A stretch of DNA of 64,000 bases, taken from the NCBI GenBank assembly GCA_018340805.1, contig JACMZG010001863.1, positions 54,855,762 to 54,919,761 of the forward strand. The letters are read 5' to 3'. Source of the stretch: Microvelia longipes (taxonomy: Eukaryota > Arthropoda > Insecta > Hemiptera > Veliidae). The position numbers and the translations under genes are program-made. The notes beneath the pieces are model-generated. The model made no database searches. It worked only from the letters and a program-made list of their open reading frames with translations, and was not told where the DNA came from. Below are positions 25,801 through 35,429 of this stretch, piece after piece (position 1 is the stretch's first letter; each line of letters opens with the position of its first letter).

Positions 25801-26997
25801 AAAAATAAAAATGTACTATTAAATTAATTTTAAATAAAGAATAAAATCATTACATATTTTGCGATTCGACATTGCGCCGTGGAGTCTAAAAGGCACATGC
25901 CACTTATTTAGAGTTTTTTATATAAATGCATAAGATTACAGTGTATCGACAACTTTAAAAATCTTGACAGCTCAGTTTAGGCACCACCGATTCTAAAAAA
26001 AAAAAAATCCCTACAAAAAGGCAGCGGGGAAAAAACTTTGTAAACAAATCAGGTTATGTTACCCGTGTTTTCTTGGCGATGTTTCTACATTTCTTTTGTG
26101 TAGTTTTATTATTTAGGAAGTATGAATTGTGAAGGGAAATAATAAACACAAGAAGAACCACAAACGAAGTGAACGAATGCCGGGAAGGAGGTTATTTCCC
26201 TACAGGGGTTATGGGAGTAGGGATTTTTTTTCTCTTTCAAGAGAGGGGTTGGCAGCGGCTTCTCTGATTGGTCAATCCCCAAAATGCTTATGACCTTGGG
26301 GATTTTTAAACTTAACGATACACTGTAAATACATTATTACTTTGATTTGGGCATAGGGAGGTTGCATAAGTGGTTGTAGATAAATTTAAATAAATTTACA
26401 CAATGACTTTGTAGCTTGGTAACCACAATATTATGCATTCTGAGCATTAGCTCAGTTAATTTAAAACATTTATAAAAAAAGGTATAAAAAATAAATACAT
26501 AATTAAAATAAGTAAATAAATTAGACTTAATCAGGGGTTTTATCTAGCCATTCATTTACGTAGACATCTCTCATATACTTCCACATCACTCTATCCCTAG
26601 CTATCCTTGGCCATGTCATTCCTCTCCAACAAGATGACCTTTCGAAGTACTTTTCCTATAAACCTACAGTATAAATGGGAAAAAGAAATAAAAAACACAT
26701 TTTAAAAGGAAACTTTGACTATTGTTGCTCAAAATGGTTTTTGGGACAAAAAAAGTTATTACTTCATAAACTGCCTCATAAAACAAATCATTTTCCAAAA
26801 AGTATTACTACAAAGCATAAACTCAATCATTTAAAATTTTAATTTATTTTTGCGCAGGAATTCAGCAGTCGCCAGCTGTAGGACGTGCTATGATGGAGAT
26901 GATCATAGATCGAGAATATCAATCGATTGATTTGTCTAGATTTCATTTCGATAGATATTTAGACGCTCAACCACTCTGGGAGAGTAATATTGTTTAA
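8454..26997 (+). CDS. FOXRED1: FOXRED1, complex I assembly oxidoreductase (9 exons)
   Basis: Exons: 8454-8765, 11240-11469, 13194-13307, 18534-18678, 19319-19464, 20629-20715, 22453-22606, 24801-24915, 26858-26997. All junctions are GT-AG and phases agree throughout, giving 1,443 nt and 480 aa plus stop; human FOXRED1 is about 486 aa. It is a mitochondrial FAD-dependent protein of the DAO fold needed for assembling respiratory complex I. The N-terminus (1-30) is basic, hydroxylated and acid-free, as in a matrix presequence. Residues 70-102 form the Rossmann FAD site ([15 protein letters not shown] ... VVVEKD). [28 protein letters not shown] and [10 protein letters not shown] follow the family. 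The C-terminal FAD-contact motif ATGFSGHG starts at 428. Start chosen because it opens the presequence and no upstream in-frame exon is needed. Intron 3 holds an inverted copy of exon 4. Confidence 0.93.
8876..9050. mobile_element. MITE-1 copy in FOXRED1 intron 1
   Basis: A 175-bp element with long imperfect terminal inverted repeats: the left end TATAGTACGACAC mirrors the right end GTGTCGTATTATA, and GTTGACAGC mirrors GCTGTCAAC inside. A second copy is at 43568-43736. TA at the ends would suit a Tc1/mariner-type non-autonomous element; no transposase is present. Confidence 0.75.
9447..9599 (+). other. Short ORF with THAP-like start, doubtful
   Basis: A 50-codon frame includes [15 protein letters not shown], which resembles the beginning of THAP zinc fingers (C-x3-C after a short N-terminus). 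The rest lacks the later Cys and His of a THAP domain. It lies in FOXRED1 intron 1 and could be the broken start of a P-element/THAP transposase or chance. Confidence 0.2.
10400..11140 (+). repeat. Repeat family A, uninterrupted copy
   Basis: This is the fullest uninterrupted copy in the window, in FOXRED1 intron 1. It runs from the GTTTTCGCGAAGTTGTCTGT block through GACTAACATATGAGCC and GCCGAGAATGATACGGATGC to the end block AAAAGTTCCGAAG / CCCCGTACCC. Comparing it with 2893-3504 plus 7738-7850 shows where copia landed. Confidence 0.75.
12060..12210. repeat. (AT)n microsatellite, intron 2
   Basis: About 150 bp of nearly pure AT dinucleotides with a few TAA interruptions. It can extrude as a cruciform and is a likely length-variable and assembly-sensitive site. 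Confidence 0.9.
12385..13047. repeat. Foldback element with 51-bp minisatellite
   Basis: The left end ACAGGACCATAGA is mirrored by TCTATGGTCCTGT on the right. Inside, the block with CTCCGGGGCTGGACAATATG and CTGACTCAG is mirrored near 12965-13005. The left arm carries about four tandem 51-bp units (12417-12615) containing GGACTGGTGTTTTACTCAGG. It lies in FOXRED1 intron 2. Confidence 0.65.
13351..13680 (+). mobile_element. MITE-2, partial copy
   Basis: It begins TACAGTCTATCGAC, like the full copy at 25937, and shares AAAAATCTTGACAG, AGTTTAGGCACC, ACACAAGAAGAACCACAAAC and GGTTATTTCCCTACAG. The end is replaced by a strong hairpin at 13622-13673. It lies in FOXRED1 intron 3. Confidence 0.65.
13622..13673. 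repeat. Perfect hairpin, 24-bp arms, 4-nt loop
   Basis: The left arm, which includes AACAAAGTCCCTACCACC, is followed by ATAA and its exact complement. It abuts the rearranged palindromic region of FOXRED1 intron 3 and may mark a foldback terminus. Confidence 0.85.
13912..14056 (-). pseudogene. FOXRED1: Inverted duplicate of FOXRED1 exon 4
   Basis: All 145 nt of exon 4 are present on the minus strand with acceptor and donor intact. The frame encodes [20 protein letters not shown] and onward without a stop. Being antisense to the gene it cannot be spliced into the FOXRED1 mRNA, so it is a duplicated exon, not a gene. No coding difference from the sense copy at 18534-18678 was noticed, so it is either very young or an assembly artefact. 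Confidence 0.85.
14110..14306 (-). repeat. 36-bp minisatellite, left arm
   Basis: About five units containing GGGGTACAAAGGGGATAAGG and ATACATGGGGGTTA. The mirror-image array is at 18241-18465 with slightly more units. G-rich on the plus strand here, with runs of G4-G5. Confidence 0.85.
14440..14770 (+). repeat. 43-bp tandem array
   Basis: About six to seven units containing GTTAGTTCTAAACTTGTTTT and GTCCTCTTTGTTATT. The reverse complement of its end plus the following 50 bp is at 13695-13808, a second, nested inversion. A short inverted relative is in a P450 intron near 52110-52170. Confidence 0.8.
15070..15245 (+). other. Retrotransposon-tail-like segment
   Basis: CTGATAAGCTCTGCTTAGC, then a T-rich stretch ending AATAAAGTATTTATTTATTT, resembles the 3' end of a non-LTR retrotransposon. 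No coding remnant is attached. Confidence 0.3.
15265..18165 (+). repeat. 28-bp satellite array, 2.9 kb
   Basis: Roughly 100 head-to-tail units carrying CATACCTTACCAAAGGGAAT followed by GAGTGTAT. Many units differ by single-base indels or partial units. The array fills most of FOXRED1 intron 3 between the arms of the inverted duplication. Open frames across it only reflect the repeat. Confidence 0.95.
18241..18779 (+). repeat. Right arm of the inverted duplication
   Basis: Mirror of 13809-14306. It holds the 36-bp minisatellite in C-rich orientation (18241-18465) and the functional, sense-strand exon 4 of FOXRED1 with its flanking introns. Confidence 0.85.
18780..19055 (+). repeat. 36-37-bp minisatellite, intron 4
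   Basis: About seven units containing CTTGAACTCACATTAA, a run of G, then ACTGGTGGTTCTTAA. One unit has expanded to more than ten consecutive G near 19011. Confidence 0.85.
19738..19828. repeat. (AT)n microsatellite, intron 5
   Basis: About 90 bp of uninterrupted TA dinucleotides ending in a short CA run. Confidence 0.95.
20935..21445 (-). pseudogene. Dead copia pol fragment (RT end and RNase H)
   Basis: Read on the minus strand across several frames it shows Ty1/copia RNase [12 protein letters not shown], a decayed SxxSxxEAE-like region, and [16 protein letters not shown] sequence. Before it is the RT-to-RNase H connector ([14 protein letters not shown]). Many stops and frameshifts show it is old, unlike the element at 3505-7732, and its sequence differs clearly, so it is another copia lineage. 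It lies in FOXRED1 intron 6 in antisense. Confidence 0.7.
21440..22100 (+). repeat. 61-bp tandem array with hairpin units
   Basis: About ten to eleven units containing GCTAGTTCAGAAGAGAACC and CAATTGTTCTTCTCTTTCG. Each unit carries an inverted pair (AGAAGAGAAC facing GTTCTTCT), so every unit can fold. It begins where the dead copia fragment ends. Confidence 0.9.
22816..23095 (+). mobile_element. tRNA-derived SINE with conserved central domain
   Basis: The head is tRNA-like: CCCGTG pairs with CACGGG as an acceptor stem, TGGTGTAGTGGTTAAGG is a box A, and GGGTTTAATCCCAGC is a box B. The body contains GTGCTTCAGAAGGGACATAA and a CTCGTTAAAGATCCCT block, resembling the central domains shared by SINEs of many invertebrates, including molluscs (assigned from memory). 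It lies in FOXRED1 intron 7 in sense orientation. Confidence 0.7.
23598..23985. mobile_element. Foldback element, intron 7
   Basis: Two arms of about 170 nt mirror each other around a centre near 23795. Matched blocks include AATGTTGATAGCCCAAG with CTTGGACTATCAACATT, and AATCCACCCTGTTGCA with TGCAACAGGGTGGATT. Non-coding, so a long-TIR non-autonomous element. Confidence 0.75.
24480..24758 (-). mobile_element. MITE-3 copy, intron 7
   Basis: About 280 bp with ends CTAGAGAGGCCCTAT and GGCTATGCCCCCTCTAT; internally AGGCCTATCAATGCATTGAG. It is the reverse of the copy at 56446-56735 and non-coding. Confidence 0.65.
25315..25605 (-). repeat. Repeat family A, deleted reverse copy, intron 8
   Basis: Starts with the family end GGGTACGGGGTACCTCGGAA, then jumps by internal deletion to the block around TTGATAACAGAC and AGACAGACAACTGTAAAAAC. 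Confidence 0.65.
25937..26327. mobile_element. MITE-2, full copy, intron 8
   Basis: A 391-bp element with inverted ends: TACAGTGTATCG with CGATACACTGTA, extended by AAAAATC/GATTTTTA. It shares its interior with 13351-13680. No coding sequence. Confidence 0.75.
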
Positions 26998-27049
26998 TTT
27001 TTTAACGTTATTTGGCCAATGAAGGTGAGCTGAACAACTTGGATAAGGC

Positions 27050-27990
27050 CCGTATTCAAAGACATTTTCCTCACCTATGCCTCAAGGGGTTCTTAAACAG
27101 GCCTTGAGACTTCCTTAAAGATGGGCCCCTTAAGAAGACCTAAAACAAGCTTTAAATTAAAATAATTTCCTATCGTTTTACTAATAGTCCAGGTGCTGAA
27201 ACTGAAAAAACATGAGTCATTTTGTACAGGTTCAAACCAAATTTAAAATAAAAAATCAACTAATTTTATATTTCTTGGGGTTCCTTGTTGCATAACTTGG
27301 AATAGGACATTTTTTTAAAGCTAACAAAATTTCCAATAAATTAAGTTTTATTGCAAACTACATTTGCAAAATGGCTTAAAAATGAAAAAAGTTGACATTT
27401 TTTAAAAGAAATTTGCAACAACTTTTTTGGTGATTTTGCCAATGCCAAAACTTTTGTAGTAGTAATACGATTTTGACGAATAAAAAACTTGAAGAGGACA
27501 TTTTTTTAAACTGACAAAATTTCTGATAGTGATTGAAAATTTTGTCAGTTTAAAAAATCCTATAGTGATTGGAAATTTTGTCAGTTTAAGAAAATATCCT
27601 CTCCAAGTTTTGCATACGACCAACAGGGAATCACTTATTTCTAGAAATCTAAAATTTGTGTAAATTTTCTAAAATTTTGAGCATGCGCAATTATATGAAG
27701 GGCTCCACTCCAAATAGCCTGACTAATGTTTCTCCAATATCATTTAAGGTATAATGTCAAAAAAATTTGGTTTAAAGCAGTATAAAATGTGTCTCGACTC
27801 TCGTCCGGCTCCTGGACTCTCCGGTCCCGGCTCCTGGACTCTCGTCCGGCTCCTGGACTCTCGGTCCGGCTCCTCGACTCTCGGTCCGGCTCCTGGACTC
27901 TTGGTCCGGCTCCTGGACTACAATGAAAGCTTTTTCAGGCCTCCTTCAGCGACCCTCAAGGAATAGGCGAGGAAAATGTCTTTTAATACA
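27050..27990. mobile_element. Foldback element directly 3' of FOXRED1
   Basis: The ends mirror each other: AAAGACATTTTCCTCACCTA near 27058 faces GGCGAGGAAAATGTCTTTTA near 27965. Inside are ACAAAATTT and AAATTTTGT inverted blocks and a GC-rich minisatellite. It begins only about 50 bp after the FOXRED1 stop codon, so the 3' UTR probably includes part of it or ends before it. A related element is at 47505-48115. Confidence 0.65.
27792..27919 (+). repeat. GC-rich 20-bp minisatellite
   Basis: About six units of GGTCCGGCTCCTGGACTCTC with small variants. Its base composition is strikingly unlike the AT-rich surroundings. It is carried inside the foldback element. Confidence 0.9.
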
Positions 27991-27999
27991 GGCTTAAGT

Positions 28000-28242
28000 A
28001 AATGAAAATCTACAAAGACTTATAAAATCATTTTTGGATGTAACTGGTTTTTCCCTTAGCGACTAAATAGCCAAATTTATTATGACATTTGTATGTCATA
28101 ATTCACAAAGCTCTGCTTTAAACACACGTTTAGTCTAAATGGATTTGAGAATCATGAAGATAGATCAGACAGATACAGTGGTGTTTTCTAGTATGATTTA
28201 AAAGAAGTTATTTATGGCACAGAGCTCCTTACATACATACAT

Positions 28243-28313
<71 letters not shown>

Positions 28314-29035
28314 TTATAAAATAGAGTGTAAGGCTGAAAGGTTACTCTTCTTTAAGTGTATGTTGTATAATATGGCATTGTGATCTATTCAGTACATATT
28401 TTGCAATGTCATGTCTCATATCTTACCTTTCTTTCAAACAAATACAGAGGAAACTCAATTCTCTTACATTTCTCTGAATGTAGTTCTATGTGATTCCTCC
28501 AGACCTGTTTCCTCAATTATTTTAGTTATGTGCTATTCAGCCTTACTTGGTGATGTCTAGTCATTTTCTTTCATCAATTTTTCATCCTGGTCCTTATAAA
28601 ATTGTTAAATTCATTTTACGATGTTAAATAAGTACTTATGTAAATATTCTGTAATTTGTTGATTATATTTTATACTAGTTAATACTATTTATTTTTTCTT
28701 TGATCCTTTAAAAACTGAATGTAGTTAATACTTGAGAAGTTCAAGGGAACAGCGTACAATCAATATAATGGTCAATATTTTTCTGTTGATCGTTTGGATT
28801 CCCAATCCACCATCAAACTTCCATAGATCAAGATGGAATTCTTAACCAAATCAGGATTGTGTATGTATAAATACATAGATTGTTACTCAGGGTCTCTGAA
28901 CTTACCAATAATGAAAGCTTTAATACTATTTATGGACAAATTAATTATTATTATTATTATTATTAAAAAATCAATAATAATAATAATAATATCTTTATTT
29001 CCATACATACATATATATAATATATAATATATAAT

Positions 29036-29095
<60 letters not shown>

Positions 29096-30333
29096 AATGA
29101 AATAATATTTTTGACCGAAAAATGAAATATATACTTCTTTTAAAGATTTTTTTCTAAAGTATGAGAGCCCCCTGTAGAAAACTAGAGCGGGGGCTCCGTC
29201 TCGTTCTCAATATTATTAGTTTAGAGCATGGTGGTGGTGTTACAATTAAATGATTTACTATTTGTCTTTTAGATGTTTATCAAAATAATATAAATAGATG
29301 TTGTTTTGACAATATATTTATTCTTTGTTGTTTATTGAAATTTCTTACTAAAGATCATCACAAACTAATAATATTGGAATTGATCAGAAAACAAGAAAAG
29401 ATAATACTTTTATAAATTCTGTGTATTACTTATCTCCATAGCTTCATGAACCCGTATTTGATTTACTTGCACTGTTATATAGCAGCAACACACAGCATAA
29501 TTGTGCAAATAAAACTCATTTGACCATAAAATAATATAACCTAAATAAAACTAATATATAACCTAATATAAAATTATAAATAATATTATATTATTTTATA
29601 TAATATAACCTATTATAATTATATAATAATATAACCTAATATATAAATAAAACTAAATATAACCATGAAGTACATATTTTGCCACCTCATTTAATGACAT
29701 GTTATTAAAAAAAAAAACATAATAATAATAATAATCATAATATATCTATAAAGACCAGCAAGTTTACTGCTAATTCTTTTTAATAATTTCAAAGAAATAT
29801 TGTTTTATTTGTTTTTTAAAACTCTCAAAATGACATGTTACCCTAAAATTTAAAGGAAGTTCATTGAAAAGTTTTATTCCAGTGTATTTTATATTTTAAA
29901 ATAAACAAAAACAAATAATAAATTATTTCAAAGTATATATTCGTGATTAACAGATATTCAAATTTATAATTCTCTTCTAATAACAGGGGTGCCTCGGTAC
30001 TTTTGCTCAACACTGATGTGTTGAGCAAAAGTGATGATACTTACTATCCTCAGATACCATTTCATTTCCATCGGTCACCCATCCAGGCACTGACCACGCT
30101 CAATGCTGCTTAGCTTTTCGGTGCAACAGAAATCATGGATATACTTGTCGTATTGAAACGAAACTTGGTGTACTTATTTGTTGATTTACAGCTCCTCTCC
30201 TCTGCTAGATTAGTCTTCCTCTCCACTATCTATTCACAGATATAACCGCATCGATCCCAACAACGGATTATTGTTTATAGTTTACATGTCATTGTTTATA
30301 GTTTACCTGTAGAAACTATAAACAGGGATATAG
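28000..30333. other. Intergenic repeats and microsatellites
   Basis: Between FOXRED1 and TMCO1. It holds AT microsatellites (28243-28310 and 29010-29090), an (ATT)n run near 28943-28995, AT-rich unassigned sequence, and a partial reverse family A copy at about 29990-30185 recognised by CATCGGTCACCCATCCAG and TTGAAACGAAACTTGG. No coding exon was found. Confidence 0.6.
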
Positions 30334-30604
30334 TCATGAAGATTTAGGTCTTCCGGTGGTGACCGCGTCAATGTAGATGAAGAATCCGACGTTTCGCTTC
30401 CACTGTGGGAGGCATCTTCAGGGATGTAGGACAGTTTTCAGGGGTTTTAGGACAGTTCAGGGATGTTAGTTCAGTTTTGTAGAGCATTGTGTTACTATCC
30501 ATGATGTCCTACATCCCTGAAGATGCCTCCCACAGTGGAAGCGAAACGTCGGATTCTTCATCTACATTGACGCGGTCACCACCGGAAGACCTAAATCTTC
30601 ATGA
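30334..30604. repeat. Perfect 100-bp inverted repeat, retroelement-terminus-like
   Basis: Arms 30334-30433 and 30505-30604 appear fully complementary around a 71-nt spacer. The right arm carries CTGAAGATGCC, a short inverted stretch, then AGCGAAACGTC, a signature common at ends of Penelope-like and other retroelements. A decayed relative with the same order of motifs is at 62208-62335. Confidence 0.8.
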
Positions 30605-31689
30605 CAATAACCGCAGAAGCCTACGCAGTTTATTATGTTAGGGATATAGTCTCTGTAATGAACGAATACGACTATTTATTCTCTAATCCCGATCTGTTTA
30701 TATTAAACATAAACAATCAGGGGTTGGATGACCGGCTGAAGGCGGCGGCGTTTAGTGACCCAAACAACGGTGAATAAATACTAGATACAGGGATACACAC
30801 AGGTCACTCTAAGTTTGTGCCCCGAATGTGTTGTACCACTCACGATGCTGTTCGAATCTTGGTAAGTCACCACTCCTTTAACTAATAAGTTTCCTAAGAT
30901 CATTAAAAGTCTAAGTCATTACTTCGTAACATAAATAATCCTTTAAAAACAAGTCATGTTTAAATGCAATCGTTAGCCTGCATATAAAATTAGTTATGAG
31001 TGCTTATAAAGATTAGTAAAGTAACAAGTTTATTAATTAATTTAATAATGAATCAAAAGATATTTAATAGTTAACGCATTATTATTTATTACACCTAAGA
31101 CAACACAATATCAATCTCTGTACAAGATTATTATCTCTAGCAAGCGAAATGAGTCCCCCAAGCAATAAAGATGCGTCCCACGCTCGCACCATTACAACAC
31201 CCAAGGGAGGAAAATGACATTGAAAGATCAAGTTACCAAGACTAACTTAATAATAATAATGCTCCACTGTCACAATGACTTAACATTGTATAGGTTTGTC
31301 ATTCATAATTAAAACTAAATAAATTTACTCTTATAAATAGGCAAAACTACATGATTTACAATACATCCTGTAGATACTATTCTATTTTTTTAAAACAATA
31401 TTTCCTTTATTTGATACAAAAAATTATAAAGCAAACAAACTTTTTATTATTATACTAGTAAAAGAAAAACATATAAATACTAAAATGTAAACCTTTATTT
31501 TTAATCAAGATAAAAAAGTAATAAATAGTAGGAAATAAGTAGTGGAAAAGATAAAATATATAGGCTTGATAGAATATAAGTAAAATAAATTTTATACAAA
31601 TATATATAAGCCATTTTTTAAATGTATGTGTGTTTCTTTTAATGTTTGTTTTTTAAGAAGTGTGTATGCTTGTATTAGAAAAGTACTCT
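30605..31689. other. Intergenic, nothing coding seen
   Basis: Continues with sequence related to the repeat at 62208 (AAGCCTACGCAGTTTATTAT), a GC-richer patch near 30735-30760, and then AT-rich unassigned DNA. Reading both strands showed no exon with splice support. Confidence 0.5.
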
Positions 31690-32730
31690 TCACTTTAAGA
31701 CATTAGCCTTGCGCCTCAAAGAGGTAAAATTGAATAGCATTGTTAGAGGTAATATTGAATAGTAGGTTTTTCATATTAGAATTTTCTTGAAGTGATTTTG
31801 AAAGTCTGGTTCTATTAATGTAGTTATTTCCTGTGGGAGGCGATCGAAGCATTTTCGTGTGCTGTGAGTTGTCGGTGAGTGTCAGTTGATGGGCAGGGTA
31901 GTCTAGTTTATTTCGATGTCTGGTGTAGTAGCCATGTTGTTTATCTTGGAGGCAATCGATATTGAGTTTGGCGTAAGTAAGTAGGTTGAAGATGTACAGA
32001 GAAGGTTAGGTAAGTATACCCAGATCTTTAAAGATCTTTTGCAGGAGGACTTATGGTTAATGGTTTTAATAATTCTTAGAACTTTTTTTAAAGTAAGAAT
32101 AATTAATTCACTTTTGATGATCCTCCCCAAATGCTAACACAATAAGCCATTCTTGAGTGGAAATAAGCAGAGTATACAAAACAATAGTAAAGAAGATTTT
32201 TTATGATAAATTCTATTTTTTGAAAACATGCAAATCAGCATATGCTGTGGTTCCTCTATAAGAGGGGTTTTATTATTATAATTATTCTCCAATTTTTATG
32301 GATAATTTATCAAAAGCTTCAAGTTCTAATCTTTTTTTTTTATTTATTTTTATTGATTTTGTATAAAGAAGTCAAGATAAATAATACAGAGACACAACAA
32401 ATATATTATTTTTTAAATACTACGCATGAAAATTATATTAAGCGAAGTATATAATTTCCAAAACATCTGAGCTAACTTTTTATCAAATAGATGATAGAGG
32501 ATAGAGAAGTGAGGAGGGATTTTATGTGCTAGTCCCATCTCAGGTGGGAGGCCTAAGTCACTCCTAGCACTTTAGTGGTTTCTTCCCTTTGCTTTTATCT
32601 GAGCGAAAACTTTAGTTTTTGAGTCTTATCCTCATTGAGAGTCAAACTATTGGCTAGGAACCACTGTTTAGCATCTAGGACCAGTGTCTGCATATTTTAT
32701 TTAAGATCACTGTCTTTAGCTGTTTTAAAA
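31690..32730 (-). pseudogene. Decayed non-LTR retrotransposon RT fragment
   Basis: Minus-strand pieces in changing frames resemble the RT end and C-terminus of a jockey/CR1-type LINE. In order: WFLANSLTLNEDKTQKLKF (RT thumb), VLGVTL-like, a FHSRMAYCVSIWGGSSK stretch, DKQHGYYTRHRNKLDYPAHQ, and RLPQEITTLIEP. Several stops and frameshifts make it inactive. It lies just downstream of TMCO1 in the same orientation. Confidence 0.65.
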
Positions 32731-33343
32731 AGGAACAATGCTTAAAACGCAATGTGCCGATATCTAAAGAAAATAAACCAGTTAGATCCTGGGGTTTGCC
32801 GAGGGATATTATTTTGGCTCCTGAGGCTCTATCAAGGGAAATAATTCAATAGCTGAAAAACACCACCCCTGTTGCATATATAATTTTATATGCTACAGAA
32901 ATGACTATTAGTTAGGAAAAATTAAATTCTAAAGAAACATTTGAAAAATCAAAAAAAGTATAATAAATATTTGTACATAACTTACAAAATTACATATAAT
33001 GGACACAGTAACAATCCTCATACTCTGAAGAAATCATAGTAATAACTAAATGCAATGGATATTCTACAATATCTTATCATTTAGGATCATCCTCATTTTC
33101 TTTAACTTCAAAAAAATGCAAATCATGAATAGAAAACAATCCTGCAAAAACAGAGGTTTAAGGCTGCTAAAAAAGGAATTATTAAATAATCACGAGTAAT
33201 AAAGTAAACATTTGTTTCAAAGTCAACAAAATTAGTCTAACGGTAGGAAAAGGAGAGTGTTTTATAACAATATCAATTCTTCTTCGAGATTAATTCTAAC
33301 TTGATTTAAATTGAAAACCTATGTAGGAGTAAATTGTTAGGAT

Positions 33344-35390
33344 TTATCTCATTTGTTGAGGCGGCTGTCCAAATATTCCTCCACTTTGCTTACTGGCAGT
33401 TCTTGAGGGAGCAAAACCCAGCATTTTCTGGATGTTCTGAAATAGAAAAGTCAGGTTTTAAAAATCTATAAACAGCAATAATTACAGATGACAGTGTAGT
33501 GGGGATTAGTATGGATGTGTTTGAAGAGTTAAGTTTTTGAAACTGTAAAAGAGGGCAGTTAAGTGCTAGCCATCATATAGATTTAGAGGATTCAAAAATA
33601 TTTTCTTTTTATATCATTTATGATATAATGTAATAAAAATGTAAATGACCAACATATGGACGCATTGTCAGAGGGTATCGGAGGACAATCTCACTTTTTC
33701 TTTACATTGTTGCTTATGTATAGTTTTCTTCTCTTTTTATATGTCTCACGTTATATACATAAATAATTTTTCCTTGAACTTTCGGATAATTTTTTTTTTA
33801 AGGTTGTCCTTTTGACAATTAAGGGTTGGATTACTTTTTGATTTTTTCCTAAAAGATTAATTAATCATTAAAGAAAAGATGAATGTGTTGTTTATTCCTC
33901 TTAAGAAGAACCTGCAACACAACTTACCCTTTCTGTTTAGATTGATTTAGTAGGCCAACAAGTAGTATCTATTACAGTTCTATACTCTATGATAATTTTA
34001 CTTTCTCATTTTTCAATGTTATTATAAATAAAAGTTGATATTATAGAGCTAACGTGAAAACTCTTTCTTTTTGTATTACTGTGCAGTTTTTATGTTTCAA
34101 AATTATAGAATGAAGAATAATAATTTTAAATGTGTAACTACAAATATTTGTAATATGATCAATTTTAGAATAATATAATACTAATATAATTAACGATTAG
34201 ATGAACGCAGTAAAATTGAACGTCACATATGCTCCATTGAGAGCTGTGCCTGGCTACCAGTCATCAGGAGATGTCGGGACCCTCTGTCATAAATGCGACA
34301 GAATTTTCCAGCACATGTGCTCGGAAAATGCCCACACAACATGCTTCTTGAGACTAGACTCACCACAACGTGAAAAATAAGATCTCAGTAGTGCTTAAAG
34401 AAAATAAATATGTTTGTTACGACAGGGTCTATGCTATTGATTTAGATGGTCCTTCTAGATACTCTGACATCATAGCTTTCCAGTCAAACAGCATTTCTGC
34501 TCTTATTATAGACCCCACCATTCGATAAGAAACCAATGACCCAGACCAAGCCAACAAGGTTCATGATGAGAAAAAAGCCACTTATGAAAAATGTATTAAA
34601 TATTATAAAGAAAAGTTTGGCTCCTATCATAGAGAAAGAATTACGAAGTGCGTATGGTCTGTGGTGCGGAGCTAGAGGAACTCTACCTGCCAAAACTAAG
34701 GAGTTTTTAGTAGAGATCGGATTCAATCAAAATTCTCTAAGACTATTATCCGAGAGCATTATTCTCAACTCGTTAGGTATTATTAATCACCATATTTACT
34801 CCTCGCAGGAATATGACATTTATGTTTTATGTACATATACATAATAAAATTAGTTTTCAGTCTGTTTTATTGATAAAATCTATATAGAAAAATAAAGTTT
34901 ATCTTGTATGTTTATTTAAATATTGTTCAATGTAATTCAAAAACTAGTCATTTAGATTGATAAGTACATTGTGTTCGGAGCAAACCTCACTGTTTATATT
35001 TTTGTAAATAAAGTGCTTATACCTTTAATATTAATGAATATCATTTTTGAATAATACTAGTATTATTCTAAGACTGTTTAGGAAATAGACACAATTATTT
35101 TATATTGCAAATATAAAGTGATAAGTAAATATTAAATTTTGTGTAATTAACTATTGGTAGTATACTCAGAAAGCATCCAATAAAACTGTATACAATTCTG
35201 ATTGCTTCTGCAAGAGTAACTTCTTGTTCAAAATAAGAAGTGATTTTCACACATTTTTGAAAATATTTTTTATTCCATTATCTTGACACTTAAATACTGC
35301 ACAATAATTAGCAATTACATAAAGAAAGGATTCGTAATAATATGAAAACATATATATATATATAATATAATATTATATATATATAATATA

Positions 35391-35429
<39 letters not shown>

